From Maridesulfovibrio sp. (GTDB taxonomy: Bacteria > Desulfobacterota > Desulfovibrionia > Desulfovibrionales > Desulfovibrionaceae): a DNA stretch of 64,000 nt. Shown one piece after another: positions 1 to 9,464 of this stretch (positions are counted from its first letter, which is position 1; the number at the start of each line of letters is the position of its first letter). The notes below the pieces were generated by a model, which saw only the letters and a program-made list of their open reading frames with translations, was not told the origin of the DNA and made no database searches. The translations under genes and the position numbers were made by a program. Where the stretch lies: positions 2,260,501 through 2,324,500 of the forward strand of contig NZ_OY787459.1 in assembly GCF_963678865.1 (NCBI RefSeq), written 5' to 3'.

Positions 1-3000
1 CGCCCGGCGGTCGACCTTGCCGTTGGGCGTGACCGGAATCTGGTCCATGTAGATCAAGTGTGCCGGGACCATATAGCCCGGCAGTTCCTGCAACAGATGG
101 TTCTTCAATTCAGAAACATCCACTTCCCCGGATCCGGTATAATATCCGCACAGGAAAGAATCTTCCGAATTTTCGCCGGCAACGGCCAGAACGAAACTGT
201 CCTTTATGGAGGGATATTTGCTCAGCACATTTTCTATCTCAGAGGTTTCGATCCGGTAGCCCCTGATTTTTACCTGGTGGTCCTTGCGGCCCAGGTAAAC
301 AATGCGGCCCTGCACAGACAAGCGCACAAGATCCCCGGTTCTGTACATTCTTTGTCCTTCGGCAAAAGGATCGGGCAAAAAGGCCTGATCGGTAAGATCC
401 TGCCGGTTCACATAACAATCAGCCAATCCGTCGCCGGCAATATACAATTCGCCCACAGCGCCGCGGGGCACAAGCCGGAGCTCTTCGTCAAGGATATAAA
501 GACGGGCGTTTCCCGCAGGAACCCCTATGGGAACGGAGCCGCCCCTGTCCATTGCGGGATTAAAGGAATGCCAGGCGCAGGCCACGGACGCTTCGGTTGG
601 TCCGTATTCATTTATTATTGAAAGACCTTGCGGATATTTGGCAAGAATACGTAGGCAGAGATCTGTGCTTAAGTTTTCTCCCCCGACAATTAATTTTTTA
701 ACACGGGTGCTCTGGCAATCAACCATTTCAAGAAGTGCCAGATGGCTGGGAGTCATTTTCAGGATATCCACTTCATTGTCGCGGACAATTTTTTCCACCA
801 GGCCGCTTTTGTCCTCGCCTGAATAAATGACCATGCGGGCCCCGGTCATAAGCGGGATAAAAATTGATGTGACCACAAGGTCGAATGAAAGCGAAGAATA
901 AAGGGGAACGTCATAGACCTGATTTTGCAGCAAACTTCTTTTTACCCACATCAGGTAGTTGAAAACCCCTTTATGGGGAACCATAACCCCTTTGGGTTTA
1001 CCCGTGGAACCGGAGGTGTAGATGATGTAAATAGGGTTGGAAGGCGAGTAAGCCACATCCGGCCGGCCTGCATTCTCCGCATAAGTTTTTTCATCTTCAA
1101 GGGACATGCAGTTGAGAGAGGGGGCCAGCTTCCGGGTCTGGTCATTTCCTGCCGTGGTCAGGACAATGTTGACATTCGCTTCCTGCATCATGAAATTTAT
1201 TCTCTCGGCAGGATAGCCCACATCAACGGGGACGTAGGCCGCCCCGGCTTTCAGTGCTCCCAGAATGCCTATAATAAATTCAACGGATGCGGAACCGACA
1301 ATACCGACAACCTGGCCGGGCTTTACGCCTTGGGCAATGAGTTTATTGGCCAACCGGTTGGTCTGTTCATCCAACTCTCGGTAGCTGATGGTTCGCTCGT
1401 CCTGTTTGATAGCAACAGCGTCTGGTACCCGTTTTGCCTGCTGAATGAAGCATTCGATTACAGTCAAATCCGGGTTGGAAATTGCGGTCTCGTTAAATTC
1501 CTGCAGTAAAAACTTGCGCTCCCGGGGTAAAATTATATCGTATTCACCCACGGCTTTTTCGGGGTGCTCGCATAGCTGCCGTAAAAGCTGGATGTATTGC
1601 TCACCCCAAAGTTGCACACTGTCCTTTTCAAACAAGGCTTTTTTGTATTCTATGATCAGCTGGATGCCTTCGTGATGAACGATGGCTTCAAAGGTCTGGT
1701 CAAATTTTGAAATCTTCGGGTTGTAGTTTTCGGGGGTAACCGTGAGTTCTCCGCAGTCCATAGCTGCGGGCATGTCCCGTAAGGTAAAAAGAGCGTCGAT
1801 TAAAGGCATCCTGCCGGGTTCCCTTTTTACCCCGAGCTGCTCAATAAGGTCTTCAAGAGGATATTCCTGGTTATCCAATGCGCCCATGAGGGTTTGGTTT
1901 ACGGCGGACAAATAGTCTTCAAGGGATATGTTTTTTTCAGGTAACAGCCTGAGCGGCAAAGTCCCCACGAACATGCCGAGCATATTTTCCACTTCAGGCA
2001 CGGTGCGGCCTGAAGAAGGAATTCCCACCACAAGGTCGGTGCAGGAAGTGTGGCGCATTAAAAAGATTCCGTAAGCGGCGAGCATGGCGCTAAACAGGGT
2101 CACCCCGGATTTTTCTGCAACTTTTTCAAGCCCCTGCTTAATTTCTGCGGGAATCTCGAAAATCAGGCGGTCTCCCCTGTAATCCATGGCGGCTTTCCGG
2201 GCATGGTCGGTTTCAAATTCCATGCTTTGTTCAAAGCCTTTGTATGCGTCAAGCCAGTATTTCTCCTGCCTCGGCAATCTTCCGCCGGCATTTGTTTCCT
2301 GCTGCCAGACGGCAAAATCCTTATAGCTGTATTCGATGGCCGGGAGTTCATTGCCGGCGTAAATTTCCCAGAGTTCTTTCATGAGGATTGAAACAGAAAG
2401 GCCATCCATGATGATGTGGTGGACATCAAAGACGAAAACATGGCTGTCCGAAGATTCTTGGAATAGCGCAGTACGGAATAGGGGGGCGTTTTCAAGGTCA
2501 AACGGTTTTACGAAGTCCCTGATCTGCGATTGTACCTCACCGGGGGAAACCTTTGCCAGAAATCTTTTGGGAGTAATCTCCTGGTAAACCTTGAGAACCG
2601 GCACGCCTTCCTCCAGGCTGAAAGCAGTGCGCAGGATATCATGGCGCGAAACCAGTTCGTCAATGGAAGCACCAAGTCTTTCATGATCCAACGGCCCCTG
2701 TATCCTCATGACCAGGGAAATGTTGTAGGCGGTTTTTACATTCCCCATCTGATTGATCAGATAGAGCCTCTTCTGGGCGGAAGTCACCGGGTAGGAGCTG
2801 CGTACGGGAACTTTGGTTATGCCGACCTCGCCGCTTCCATCCAATGCTTCAATGGCCTCGGCTATTTTCCTCAAGGTTTGCAGTTTGAAGATTTCCGAGA
2901 CGGGAATATTTACCTTGAATTCTTTTTGTATCCGGTACTGCATGGTCAGGGCCTTGAGGGAATGCCCGCCAAGGCTTATGAAGCTATCATCCGCACCGAT

Positions 3001-5928
3001 TTTTGTGATGTCCAGTAATTGGGCCCAGATAAGGGAAAGTTTTTTCTCAGTATCAGTTTCGGGGAGGACAAACTCTGCTTGACTTTGGGAGTCGAGATTC
3101 GGCTCCGGCAATGCCCGGCGGTCCACTTTTCCGGAGCTGTTGAGAGGCAAAATTTCCACCGGGGTAATGGAAGAGGGAACCATGTAATCCGGCATTTCCT
3201 CTTTCAAGCTTGCCTGTATGGCGGCGAGGGAATTGTCTTTTGAGGTCTCGACCCAGGCGCAGAGGAAAGAAGAGCCTGTGCCGTCTTCCCGCACATCCAC
3301 CACCGCGTTGCTCACATAGTCCAATTTGACTATACGCGCTTCAATCTCTTCCAGCTCGATACGGTATCCCCTGATTTTGACCTGGAAATCCAGGCGGCCC
3401 AGAAAGTCTATGTTGCCGTCCGGCAGCCACCTTGCAAGGTCTCCGGTGCGGTACATTTTCTGTTCCGGGAAAAATGGGTCGTCCACAAATTTTTCAGCGC
3501 TGAGCTCCGGCTGGTTCAGGTAGCCCCTGGCCAGCCCGGCTCCGGCCAGGTGGAGTTCTCCGGGCACGCCCATGGGCTGGGGATTTTGGTAACGGTCTAG
3601 AATATATGCCCGGGTGTTGGGGACAGGCTTGCCGATGGGCGATTTAAGCCACTGCCTATCCAGATGGATATGTGTGGAAGCAACCGTGTTTTCAGTGGGA
3701 CCGTATTCATCAACCAACTTGAATTTGGGCAGATTGTATTTCTTTAATTTTTCCCCGCCGGTGGTCATTACTTCCAGGGAATTATTGTCGCACATTTCAA
3801 GAAATTGCTCACACATGGGTGTGGGCAGGTCTATGTACATAATCCGGTTCTGTTCCAGGTATTCATTTATCCTGACCGGATCGAGCCTGATTTCATCCGC
3901 AATGAGATGCAGCTCCGCCCCGGTCAGCAGCGGTGAAAATATCTGGGATACCGAGGCATCAAAGCTGAAGGAAGCATACTCTGCGGTTTTCGTCCCCGGT
4001 TTTATCCCGTAGGCCCGGCTGTGCCAGTTGACCAGGTTCACAACACTGCGCTGCTCGATGACAACCCCTTTGGGCCGTCCGGTTGAACCTGAGGTATAGA
4101 TTATGTATGCGGCACTGCGGGGATTTGTGCTTATGGGCAGACTTCCTTTCACCGGACTGAACAGAGAATCATTTGTGAGTTCGAAGTAAGTTCCCGTGTA
4201 TGATTCTGGAACATCATTCCCGCAGCCGAGCAGTATCCCGGCCCCCGAATCCTTGAGGATGTAGAGGATGCGTTCGGACGGGGATTTGGGATCAATGGGC
4301 AGGTAGGCCCCTCCGGCCTTCAATATGGCCAGAATCGCAATTATGCTTTCTACTGTTCTGCCGGCAATGAGCCCGACGATTATTTCCGGGCCGACTCCGG
4401 CTTCACGCAGTTTGAAGGCAAGGGAATCGGCCTTGCGAGACAGTTCGGCATAGGTCAGTTTCCGGTCTTCCAGGACTAGGGCGCAGGAGTCCCCGTGGAG
4501 TTTTACCTGCCTTTCGAACAAGTGAACCAGAGTGGTTTCAAGGTCGTAATTTTTTTCAGTATCATTAACACCATGTATCAATTGCTTGATCTGGGCGGGG
4601 GCAAGAATGGGCAGGTCTTTGATTTTACCCTCGGACCGGCGTATCCCTGCGGCGATGATGTTGCAGAGACCGTTGAAAATGGTCTCGATGTCTTCGTGCG
4701 AATAAAGATTCTTTTTATAGTCGAACTCAAGTTCCAGAATTCCGGTTATATCCTTGTTTTCCGGGTTCACGTGGATGGATAGCCCGCCCGCTTCATAGGG
4801 CGGCTGGAGGTGTTCCACACTCATGCCTTCAAGGATGACGTCCTGGTGGCCGATAACTGATACATTCATGAAAAAGGATGGATCAATCCCGGATTTTTCC
4901 CTTAAAAGCAGACCCAGCTCATCAAAGGGATATTTTTGCCTTTCCTTGATCAGGTAGTTCAAATGCTCCCCGTTTCTTTTGACCAAAGAGCTGAAAGAAT
5001 CCTCACCGTCCAGCTGAATCCTTACGGGAATGGTGCTGATGAACATTCCCGCCATTTCATATTGTTCTTTTATGGAGCGGTTGTGGTTGAAGGTAGGCAG
5101 CACAAAGTCGTCTGTCCCGGTAATGCGGCTTATATAAACAGCTATTGCGCTATAAACGATCTTGAAGAGGGAGGTCTTGTTTTCTTTTGCCCAGGCGTGC
5201 ATTTCCGTGCGCAGCCCGCTTGCAAATGCTAAAGTGGCTTGGCCCGCATCCAGTAAATCTTCCTTAACCCGTGTGCCGGAAAGGGATATTTCTTCCGGCA
5301 TGGGCAGCATTTGTTCTTCCCAAAATTTTTTATCTTCGTTGAATCTGTCGGAATTCAGATATTCTTTTTCGTAGCTTAAAAAATCCAGGTAGGAATTGAT
5401 GGTTGAAAAATCAGGCTCCTTTCCTTCCTGCAGGCGCAAATAGGTATTTTTAATATCCCTGAACAAGAGCAGAAAGGTACCGCCGTCGGAGATAATGTGG
5501 TGCAGCTTGATGTAATAGCCTTTTTTGCCGTCGTCATAATTGAGCAAGGCAAAATAGATGAATTCTGTATCCAGAAACGGGAAAGGTTCGGCGGTCTTTT
5601 CTGCGGCCCAGTTTTTTAGCTTTTCGGAACCGCCCGGAACGTGGAAATTATGGATTTCAAATTCCCGGTCCGTGTAGGGGGTAACGTATTGGTATGGTTT
5701 TACGGAATCCTCTTCGGGAATTTCAGTGATGCGCATTCTTACACCCACATGGGCCTTAAGAACCGCGTTTATCGCTTTTTCCAGTATAGTGAAGTCAACC
5801 TCAAAATCAAACTTCACCAGAAAGACCAGGTTTGCGGCTCCCACGCCGGGATAGGTCTTTTCCCCGTACCAGACCCTTTTTTGAGGATGGGAAAGTTCAT
5901 ATAATTTCTGTTCAGTTCTATTTTTCAT
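1..5928 (-). CDS. Nonribosomal peptide synthetase, C-A-PCP-C-A, partial (3' end beyond window)
   Basis: This reading frame has no stop down to base 1; 1,976 residues are visible. Domains in order are condensation (about residues 1-430, HHIISDGG near 142), adenylation (about 456-935, YTSGSTGRPKGV near 608, ending SSGKVDRR), a carrier protein with LGGHSLK and pantetheine serine near residue 990, a second condensation (HHIIMDG near 1170) and a second adenylation (YTSGSTGKPKGV near 1634), cut just at its NGKVDRR motif. By alignment to GrsA the first pocket reads DASDMTEVA, which I cannot assign. The second reads DLTKIGEVA, very close to the known Asn code. The start codon lies 4 bases after the exporter stop, so the two are one transcript. 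Opening with a C domain means either a lipid-starter condensation or an upstream partner protein. No epimerase is seen. Confidence 0.95.
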   Translation of the reverse strand, partial: MKNRTEQKLYELSHPQKRVWYGEKTYPGVGAANLVFLVKFDFEVDFTILEKAINAVLKAHVGVRMRITEIPEEDSVKPYQYVTPYTDREFEIHNFHVPGGSEKLKNWAAEKTAEPFPFLDTEFIYFALLNYDDGKKGYYIKLHHIISDGGTFLLLFRDIKNTYLRLQEGKEPDFSTINSYLDFLSYEKEYLNSDRFNEDKKFWEEQMLPMPEEISLSGTRVKEDLLDAGQATLAFASGLRTEMHAWAKENKTSLFKIVYSAIAVYISRITGTDDFVLPTFNHNRSIKEQYEMAGMFISTIPVRIQLDGEDSFSSLVKRNGEHLNYLIKERQKYPFDELGLLLREKSGIDPSFFMNVSVIGHQDVILEGMSVEHLQPPYEAGGLSIHVNPENKDITGILELEFDYKKNLYSHEDIETIFNGLCNIIAAGIRRSEGKIKDLPILAPAQIKQLIHGVNDTEKNYDLETTLVHLFERQVKLHGDSCALVLEDRKLTYAELSRKADSLAFKLREAGVGPEIIVGLIAGRTVESIIAILAILKAGGAYLPIDPKSPSERILYILKDSGAGILLGCGNDVPESYTGTYFELTNDSLFSPVKGSLPISTNPRSAAYIIYTSGSTGRPKGVVIEQRSVVNLVNWHSRAYGIKPGTKTAEYASFSFDASVSQIFSPLLTGAELHLIADEIRLDPVRINEYLEQNRIMYIDLPTPMCEQFLEMCDNNSLEVMTTGGEKLKKYNLPKFKLVDEYGPTENTVASTHIHLDRQWLKSPIGKPVPNTRAYILDRYQNPQPMGVPGELHLAGAGLARGYLNQPELSAEKFVDDPFFPEQKMYRTGDLARWLPDGNIDFLGRLDFQVKIRGYRIELEEIEARIVKLDYVSNAVVDVREDGTGSSFLCAWVETSKDNSLAAIQASLKEEMPDYMVPSSITPVEILPLNSSGKVDRRALPEPNLDSQSQAEFVLPETDTEKKLSLIWAQLLDITKIGADDSFISLGGHSLKALTMQYRIQKEFKVNIPVSEIFKLQTLRKIAEAIEALDGSGEVGITKVPVRSSYPVTSAQKRLYLINQMGNVKTAYNISLVMRIQGPLDHERLGASIDELVSRHDILRTAFSLEEGVPVLKVYQEITPKRFLAKVSPGEVQSQIRDFVKPFDLENAPLFRTALFQESSDSHVFVFDVHHIIMDGLSVSILMKELWEIYAGNELPAIEYSYKDFAVWQQETNAGGRLPRQEKYWLDAYKGFEQSMEFETDHARKAAMDYRGDRLIFEIPAEIKQGLEKVAEKSGVTLFSAMLAAYGIFLMRHTSCTDLVVGIPSSGRTVPEVENMLGMFVGTLPLRLLPEKNISLEDYLSAVNQTLMGALDNQEYPLEDLIEQLGVKREPGRMPLIDALFTLRDMPAAMDCGELTVTPENYNPKISKFDQTFEAIVHHEGIQLIIEYKKALFEKDSVQLWGEQYIQLLRQLCEHPEKAVGEYDIILPRERKFLLQEFNETAISNPDLTVIECFIQQAKRVPDAVAIKQDERTISYRELDEQTNRLANKLIAQGVKPGQVVGIVGSASVEFIIGILGALKAGAAYVPVDVGYPAERINFMMQEANVNIVLTTAGNDQTRKLAPSLNCMSLEDEKTYAENAGRPDVAYSPSNPIYIIYTSGSTGKPKGVMVPHKGVFNYLMWVKRSLLQNQVYDVPLYSSLSFDLVVTSIFIPLMTGARMVIYSGEDKSGLVEKIVRDNEVDILKMTPSHLALLEMVDCQSTRVKKLIVGGENLSTDLCLRILAKYPQGLSIINEYGPTEASVACAWHSFNPAMDRGGSVPIGVPAGNARLYILDEELRLVPRGAVGELYIAGDGLADCYVNRQDLTDQAFLPDPFAEGQRMYRTGDLVRLSVQGRIVYLGRKDHQVKIRGYRIETSEIENVLSKYPSIKDSFVLAVAGENSEDSFLCGYYTGSGEVDVSELKNHLLQELPGYMVPAHLIYMDQIPVTPNGKVDRRA

Positions 5929-5932
5929 CGTC

Positions 5933-7321
5933 TTATTCCCCTTCAGAAAGTACAGGTTGACCAGGTTTCGACAGCATGGATGCCCCGAGAGCGACAAGGG
6001 CAAAGACGGTGGCAAGAATTACAGCATAGTGAAAACCGGCATCTATTTGTGAGGCCCGGTTTGAAAGAACCTCTCCAGTTCCGGTTTCCAGAAAATTGGT
6101 AAATATGCTTACGCCCAGAGCAGAGCCTACAGTAGTTCCGGAGGAAGCCACAGCCGTAAACATCCCGGCTTTGTCCGCCGGGGCATTGCTCATGAATAAG
6201 GTGATGTTTGAAGTGAAAAATGAGGCTAGGGCGATTCCGAAGCAGACGAAGATAAAGAGAATGCCCATAGTTGAAACATGGGGACCAAAAGAATAAAAGC
6301 CCGCAGTGGACAAAACTCCCACGGCGGTGGCCAGGATAACGATTTTTTTGGCACCTATTTTATCCGAGAGGTAGCCGGCCAGGGGGCTCATCACAACGGA
6401 AACTGCTGGAAAGCACATGAGAAAAAGACCGGTGCGGGCCACATTCATGTTCAGGACTTCCATGAAGTAGAATGGAAAAAGAAAATTCAAACCGGCCAGA
6501 ACAATTACCAGGGCCATGTTGGCGATAATGGTGGCGGCGATCCCTGTTTTTAAAAATATGGGGATTTCAAGAATGGGATGCTCGGTTTTGAATTCTCGCC
6601 GGATGAAGGCCAGGGTGCAGACCAGGACAAAGGCTGCGGCCCCGAAATAAGGGGTTGAAAATACATCTTCGCCGAAAGCGCGGGTCAGAATCAGCAAAAA
6701 AAAGGTGATGGAGGTCAGGCTGAATAAGAGTCCTTGCAGGTCGAAATGCTCCAGCCTCGACTCCCGGGGCTGATCTTTTTTCAGGCAGACGAGCGCAGCC
6801 GTTATGGCCAGGGCTCCCACCGGGATATTGATTAGAAAAATCCAGCGCCAGCCCACGGAATGTATCAGCCAGCCGCCCAGGGGGGCACCCATGGCGTATC
6901 CGATTCCGCCAAGGACCGTATTCAATCCAAATGCCCGGCCTGAATATTCCGCAGGCAGGTTCTGCAAAAGGATTGCTCCGAAATTTGCCATAATGCATGC
7001 CGCCCCGATGCCCTGAACAAGCCGGCCCAGATACATTGTATAAATATGCTCGGCCATGCCGCAGAAAAGGGACCCCAGCGCAAAGACCAGAAACCCGGCG
7101 ATGAATATCCGTTTCGAGCCCAGTACATCTCCCAATTTTCCGGAAAAGAGGAGCAAGCCTCCAACTGCGCATAAATAAATCAGGACCACCCAAGATACAT
7201 CTTGGATATCTACCGTGAAATCCGTGCAAAGCGTGGGAAGTGCAATGTTAACAATGCTGGCATCAAGATTGACCAGGAAGGTCCCTATGGCGATTACTAA
7301 AATAGTTATAATATTTTTCAC
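5933..7321 (-). CDS. MFS drug/peptide exporter, DHA2 (EmrB/QacA) type
   Basis: The product is a 462-residue integral membrane protein of the major facilitator superfamily. The N-terminus (TFLVNLDASIVNIALPTL), the loop motif GKLGDVLGSKRIF after the second helix and the GWRWIFLINIPVG segment are typical of proton-driven DHA2 multidrug exporters. The start is GTG, with GGGAAG eight bases upstream. It is the first gene of a transcript that continues into the peptide synthetase 4 bases later, so its likely job is export of, or self-protection from, the peptide product. The substrate itself is inference. Confidence 0.9.
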   Translation of the reverse strand: MKNIITILVIAIGTFLVNLDASIVNIALPTLCTDFTVDIQDVSWVVLIYLCAVGGLLLFSGKLGDVLGSKRIFIAGFLVFALGSLFCGMAEHIYTMYLGRLVQGIGAACIMANFGAILLQNLPAEYSGRAFGLNTVLGGIGYAMGAPLGGWLIHSVGWRWIFLINIPVGALAITAALVCLKKDQPRESRLEHFDLQGLLFSLTSITFFLLILTRAFGEDVFSTPYFGAAAFVLVCTLAFIRREFKTEHPILEIPIFLKTGIAATIIANMALVIVLAGLNFLFPFYFMEVLNMNVARTGLFLMCFPAVSVVMSPLAGYLSDKIGAKKIVILATAVGVLSTAGFYSFGPHVSTMGILFIFVCFGIALASFFTSNITLFMSNAPADKAGMFTAVASSGTTVGSALGVSIFTNFLETGTGEVLSNRASQIDAGFHYAVILATVFALVALGASMLSKPGQPVLSEGE

Positions 7322-7732
7322 GTGTGTTGCTTCCCTGTAGGAAAAATTTGCTTCTCTGATTTTTTAACAAAAGCGTATTAATGTCGTATAATCATGGAAG
7401 CTTGAAACAATGAAAATCGTTAATTTCATACTATAATACTAAACATAAAGGAATGCCTTTATTGAAGAAAAACGAGCTTAACCAATGCCGTGGTCCGCTA
7501 TCATGGAATTCATTTTATAGCTAAAATTCTCGACGTTCGGAGATAGTTTTATAGTTCAAGCAATATTCAGCATGCTGAAACATTACTGTCCGGTTAAACC
7601 AATAGCCTGCAATTGAACCGACGGCCTGCTGGTTACAAATAAAATGTTTGGAAAATAACGGTTGAAATAATGGAGGAAGCGATCTCTACCGTCCTAACTC
7701 AAAGTGATCGCTTCCATGAACCTAAATTTTCA
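7322..7732. other. Intergenic region with degenerate tRNA-Thr att-like core
   Basis: No gene is supported here. On the plus strand, bases 7611-7640 match the 3' segment of tRNA-Thr (24616-24645) with one mismatch, the first 26 bases being identical. The flanks do not match, so this is an isolated relic of the attachment core. A 10-bp inverted repeat (GGAAGCGATC at 7675-7684 and GATCGCTTCC at 7706-7715) follows the minus-strand PAS gene and may end its transcript, although no T run follows it. Confidence 0.6.
7611..7640. repeat. Third copy of the tRNA-Thr attachment core (relic)
   Basis: Thirty bases match positions 11601-11630 and 24616-24645 with one mismatch (A for G at 7637). Unlike the other two copies it is not accompanied by the tRNA terminator hairpin. 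Its presence about 4 kb to the left of the main element suggests a second, older or nested insertion at the same tRNA gene. Confidence 0.7.
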
Positions 7733-8095
7733 TTACTCGGCCAGCAGTTCCGGTCTGACAAATTCAGTAATATCGTTACCGAAATGAACGTACACCTTTT
7801 CCACGCCTTTGACCGGAATCCAGTAGCCGTCCAGATATCTTCCGGTCTGCTTACTCAAGGAACCTTTGCGCGTAGCCTTACCGGATTTGAGCATCTTATT
7901 GGCCAGACAACCGGGACAGACGCGCTCGCTCGGGTATAGGGAATGGCACTTAATGCCTGTGGTGATACCTAACTCTTCCGCCCGCTGGTTTACAGCCAGA
8001 ATGTCGCGGCAGGCATGGACGAGCATAACGGGTTCGGGGTACAGCCCCCACATGGTGTCAAAGGCTTCCAGAACGGATTGATCAATTGATTTCAT
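7733..8095 (-). CDS. Small stand-alone PAS-like protein
   Basis: The protein has 120 residues and begins after a clear AAGGAG site. It reads like a single PAS sensory domain: a predicted helix and strand start (EAFDTMWGLYPEPVMLVHACRD), a Cys-containing central segment (CHSLYP...CPGC) and a C-terminal strand pair ending GNDITEFV, which resembles the end of PAS domains in Desulfovibrio kinases. No output domain follows. The CPGC pair plus an earlier Cys could bind metal or act as a redox switch. It is last in a minus-strand operon with the HemX-like protein and two small proteins. The PAS assignment rests on motif impression only. Confidence 0.65.
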   Translation of the reverse strand: MKSIDQSVLEAFDTMWGLYPEPVMLVHACRDILAVNQRAEELGITTGIKCHSLYPSERVCPGCLANKMLKSGKATRKGSLSKQTGRYLDGYWIPVKGVEKVYVHFGNDITEFVRPELLAE

Positions 8096-8183
8096 TATTT
8101 TCTCCTTTTAATATTGGTGAACTTTCTAAAATTTATACTGATAAGATTTGCGTAGTATCGACCATGTAAGTGCAAGTGGTTTC

Positions 8184-8621
8184 TTAGGTTGCTGCCAGAT
8201 ATAGCTCCAGAACAAAGGACATTATCACTGCATGAAAACCATAGACCGCCATATATGAAGGGATCTTACCGCGCAGGCCCATGGTGAGCCTGAAGAACAA
8301 TATGAGTAGGTAGAAAAGCCAAATAATGGCTGGAAAGAATATCCGCGGCGAAGTCAGATCAACCATTCCATATTTCGAATGCTGAAGAGCTATGCCCATG
8401 AGCAGCCCAAGGCCCATCGATACAAAACCGAGGGTCAGGGAGACAAAAAGGCTACGGTCCAGATCATGGAGACTCCAGCGAAATCCCTCACCCAATCTAT
8501 ACGACTTGGTCTTAATCGCTCTTTCGCTCTTCAGATAGGCATAGGCGCTCACGGAAGTTATTCCAAAAAGAAAATATCCCAGAGAGCAAATGATAATATG
8601 GAGAGACAAAAGTGCTGACAT
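8184..8621 (-). CDS. HemX/CcsA-like polytopic membrane protein
   Basis: The protein has 145 residues with about four transmembrane helices. The pattern of a first helix (LSLHIIICSLGYFLFGITSV), a charged loop with a repeated LDRSL-type segment, then helices ending GLRGKIPSYMAVYGFHAV is that of the HemX/CcsA cytochrome c assembly fold. It is about half the usual length and lacks the tryptophan-rich WWD haem motif, so a haem-handling role is inference. The start follows AAGGAGAATTAGCA, which is also the 3' end of the preceding 53-residue gene (overlapping or adjacent reading frames, same operon). Confidence 0.7.
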   Translation of the reverse strand: MSALLSLHIIICSLGYFLFGITSVSAYAYLKSERAIKTKSYRLGEGFRWSLHDLDRSLFVSLTLGFVSMGLGLLMGIALQHSKYGMVDLTSPRIFFPAIIWLFYLLILFFRLTMGLRGKIPSYMAVYGFHAVIMSFVLELYLAAT

Positions 8622-8623
8622 TG

Positions 8624-8785
8624 CTAATTCTCCTTTGTTGATCGACTACGACGCCCTGTTAATCTTTTCACTGCTCCGTAATTCTTGACTTCTTTTCCGG
8701 CTACGGCTTTTTTTCGTGACCACAGGCTGTGTGCAGCCTTGCCTAAAAGTCCTGTCAAAAAAGCCGTGCCAACAAAAACACCCAT
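8624..8785 (-). CDS. Small membrane-anchored basic protein (53 aa)
   Basis: This short gene encodes a hydrophobic N-terminal segment (MGVFVGTAFLTGLLGKAAHS) followed by a strongly basic tail rich in Lys and Arg. A GGAG site lies eight bases before the ATG. The start overlaps the stop of the upstream gene by one base (TAATG), and its last codons contain the ribosome binding site of the downstream HemX-like gene. That tight coupling is the main reason to accept it. I do not recognise the family. Confidence 0.65.
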   Translation of the reverse strand: MGVFVGTAFLTGLLGKAAHSLWSRKKAVAGKEVKNYGAVKRLTGRRSRSTKEN

Positions 8786-8994
8786 TACTTACTCCAAACT
8801 CCGCGAAGATGCCCCACAGCAGGAGGGTTCTCTCCATGAGCGTGAATAGTCTTCACATATTTCTTCCAGCCGGGGCAGACAGAGGTGTGCCAAATCCAAA
8901 GATGGCCGAGGAACGACGAAGGCGACAGCTCCGCTCTCTTTCTAAGTTTGCAGGTATCACACGACATTTTGGGTCTGATGTTTTCTTTTTGCAT
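8785..8994 (-). CDS. Small cysteine-containing conserved protein (69 aa)
   Basis: The ATG at 8994 is chosen because AAGGAG sits seven bases upstream; a longer frame reaching 9162 has no such signal. The product has a CDTCKLRKRAE motif, an aromatic stretch (GHLWIWHTSVCPGWKKY) and four cysteines or histidines suited to metal or redox work. I have the impression of a conserved Desulfobacterota family but cannot name it. It is the first gene of the operon that continues with the 53-residue protein, the HemX-like protein and the PAS protein. Confidence 0.65.
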   Translation of the reverse strand: MQKENIRPKMSCDTCKLRKRAELSPSSFLGHLWIWHTSVCPGWKKYVKTIHAHGENPPAVGHLRGVWSK

Positions 8995-9113
8995 CACGAT
9001 CTCCTTATAAGTGACAGCCGCATTCCTGAGCGGCGTTAGAATCAGACTACGCAAGCCGAGACGAAAGTCCTCTCTGAGTTGCAACGAGATGTAACAAGTT
9101 GTTTCCGGCGGCC

Positions 9114-9133
9114 GGATACAATTGGATACAATT
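9114..9133. promoter_or_regulatory. Tandem direct repeat GGATACAATT x2 between divergent genes
   Basis: Two perfect 10-base repeats lie head to tail between the minus-strand redox operon and the plus-strand small ORF and two-component genes. A 10-bp direct repeat places both halves on one face of the helix, the geometry used by OmpR-family regulators. The nearby response regulator is therefore the obvious candidate binder. Confidence 0.45.
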
Positions 9134-9210
9134 AGTTTCAGGTTAGAAAGGCCTTTGCTCACTGCCTGCGATATTCAAAAGCATACTTCGCAACCAATAA
9201 GGAGAACCAT

Positions 9211-9400
9211 ATGAAAAAGATGCTGATTATCAGAGTAGATGAAAGGCCCCTTCGACGGCGATGAAGTCAACACTGCTTTTGTTGAGTATATTAAGAATGA
9301 CTCTATCGCTTTTCATGCAAAGCTGACGGATAAACAAAAAGGAGCTTTAGCCCAACTCATTCTTGATCATGGAAAGAAGGGATGGCATGGCGGCCGCTAA
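9211..9400 (+). pseudogene. Small gene apparently split by a frameshift
   Basis: An AAGGAG site precedes ATG 9211, which opens MKKMLIIRVDE and stops after 17 codons at 9264. In another frame, from ATG 9239 to stop 9400, a well-formed 53-residue protein follows (MKGPFDGDEVNTAF..., ending LILDHGKKGWHGGR), but it has no ribosome binding site of its own. One extra base near 9238 would join them into one protein of about 62 residues. It may be a true frameshift, a sequencing error or a leader overlap. The family is unknown to me. Confidence 0.45.
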
Positions 9401-9464
9401 CAGGCTATTGTGCGAGTTGCCTCGGCATAAGAGGCAGCTCATTTTCACATCATGCGAGGATATA

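Noticed and set aside
58-5904. Many plus-strand reading frames across the first 5.9 kb
   Set aside because: They are antisense shadows of the minus-strand peptide synthetase, whose domain motifs are unmistakable.
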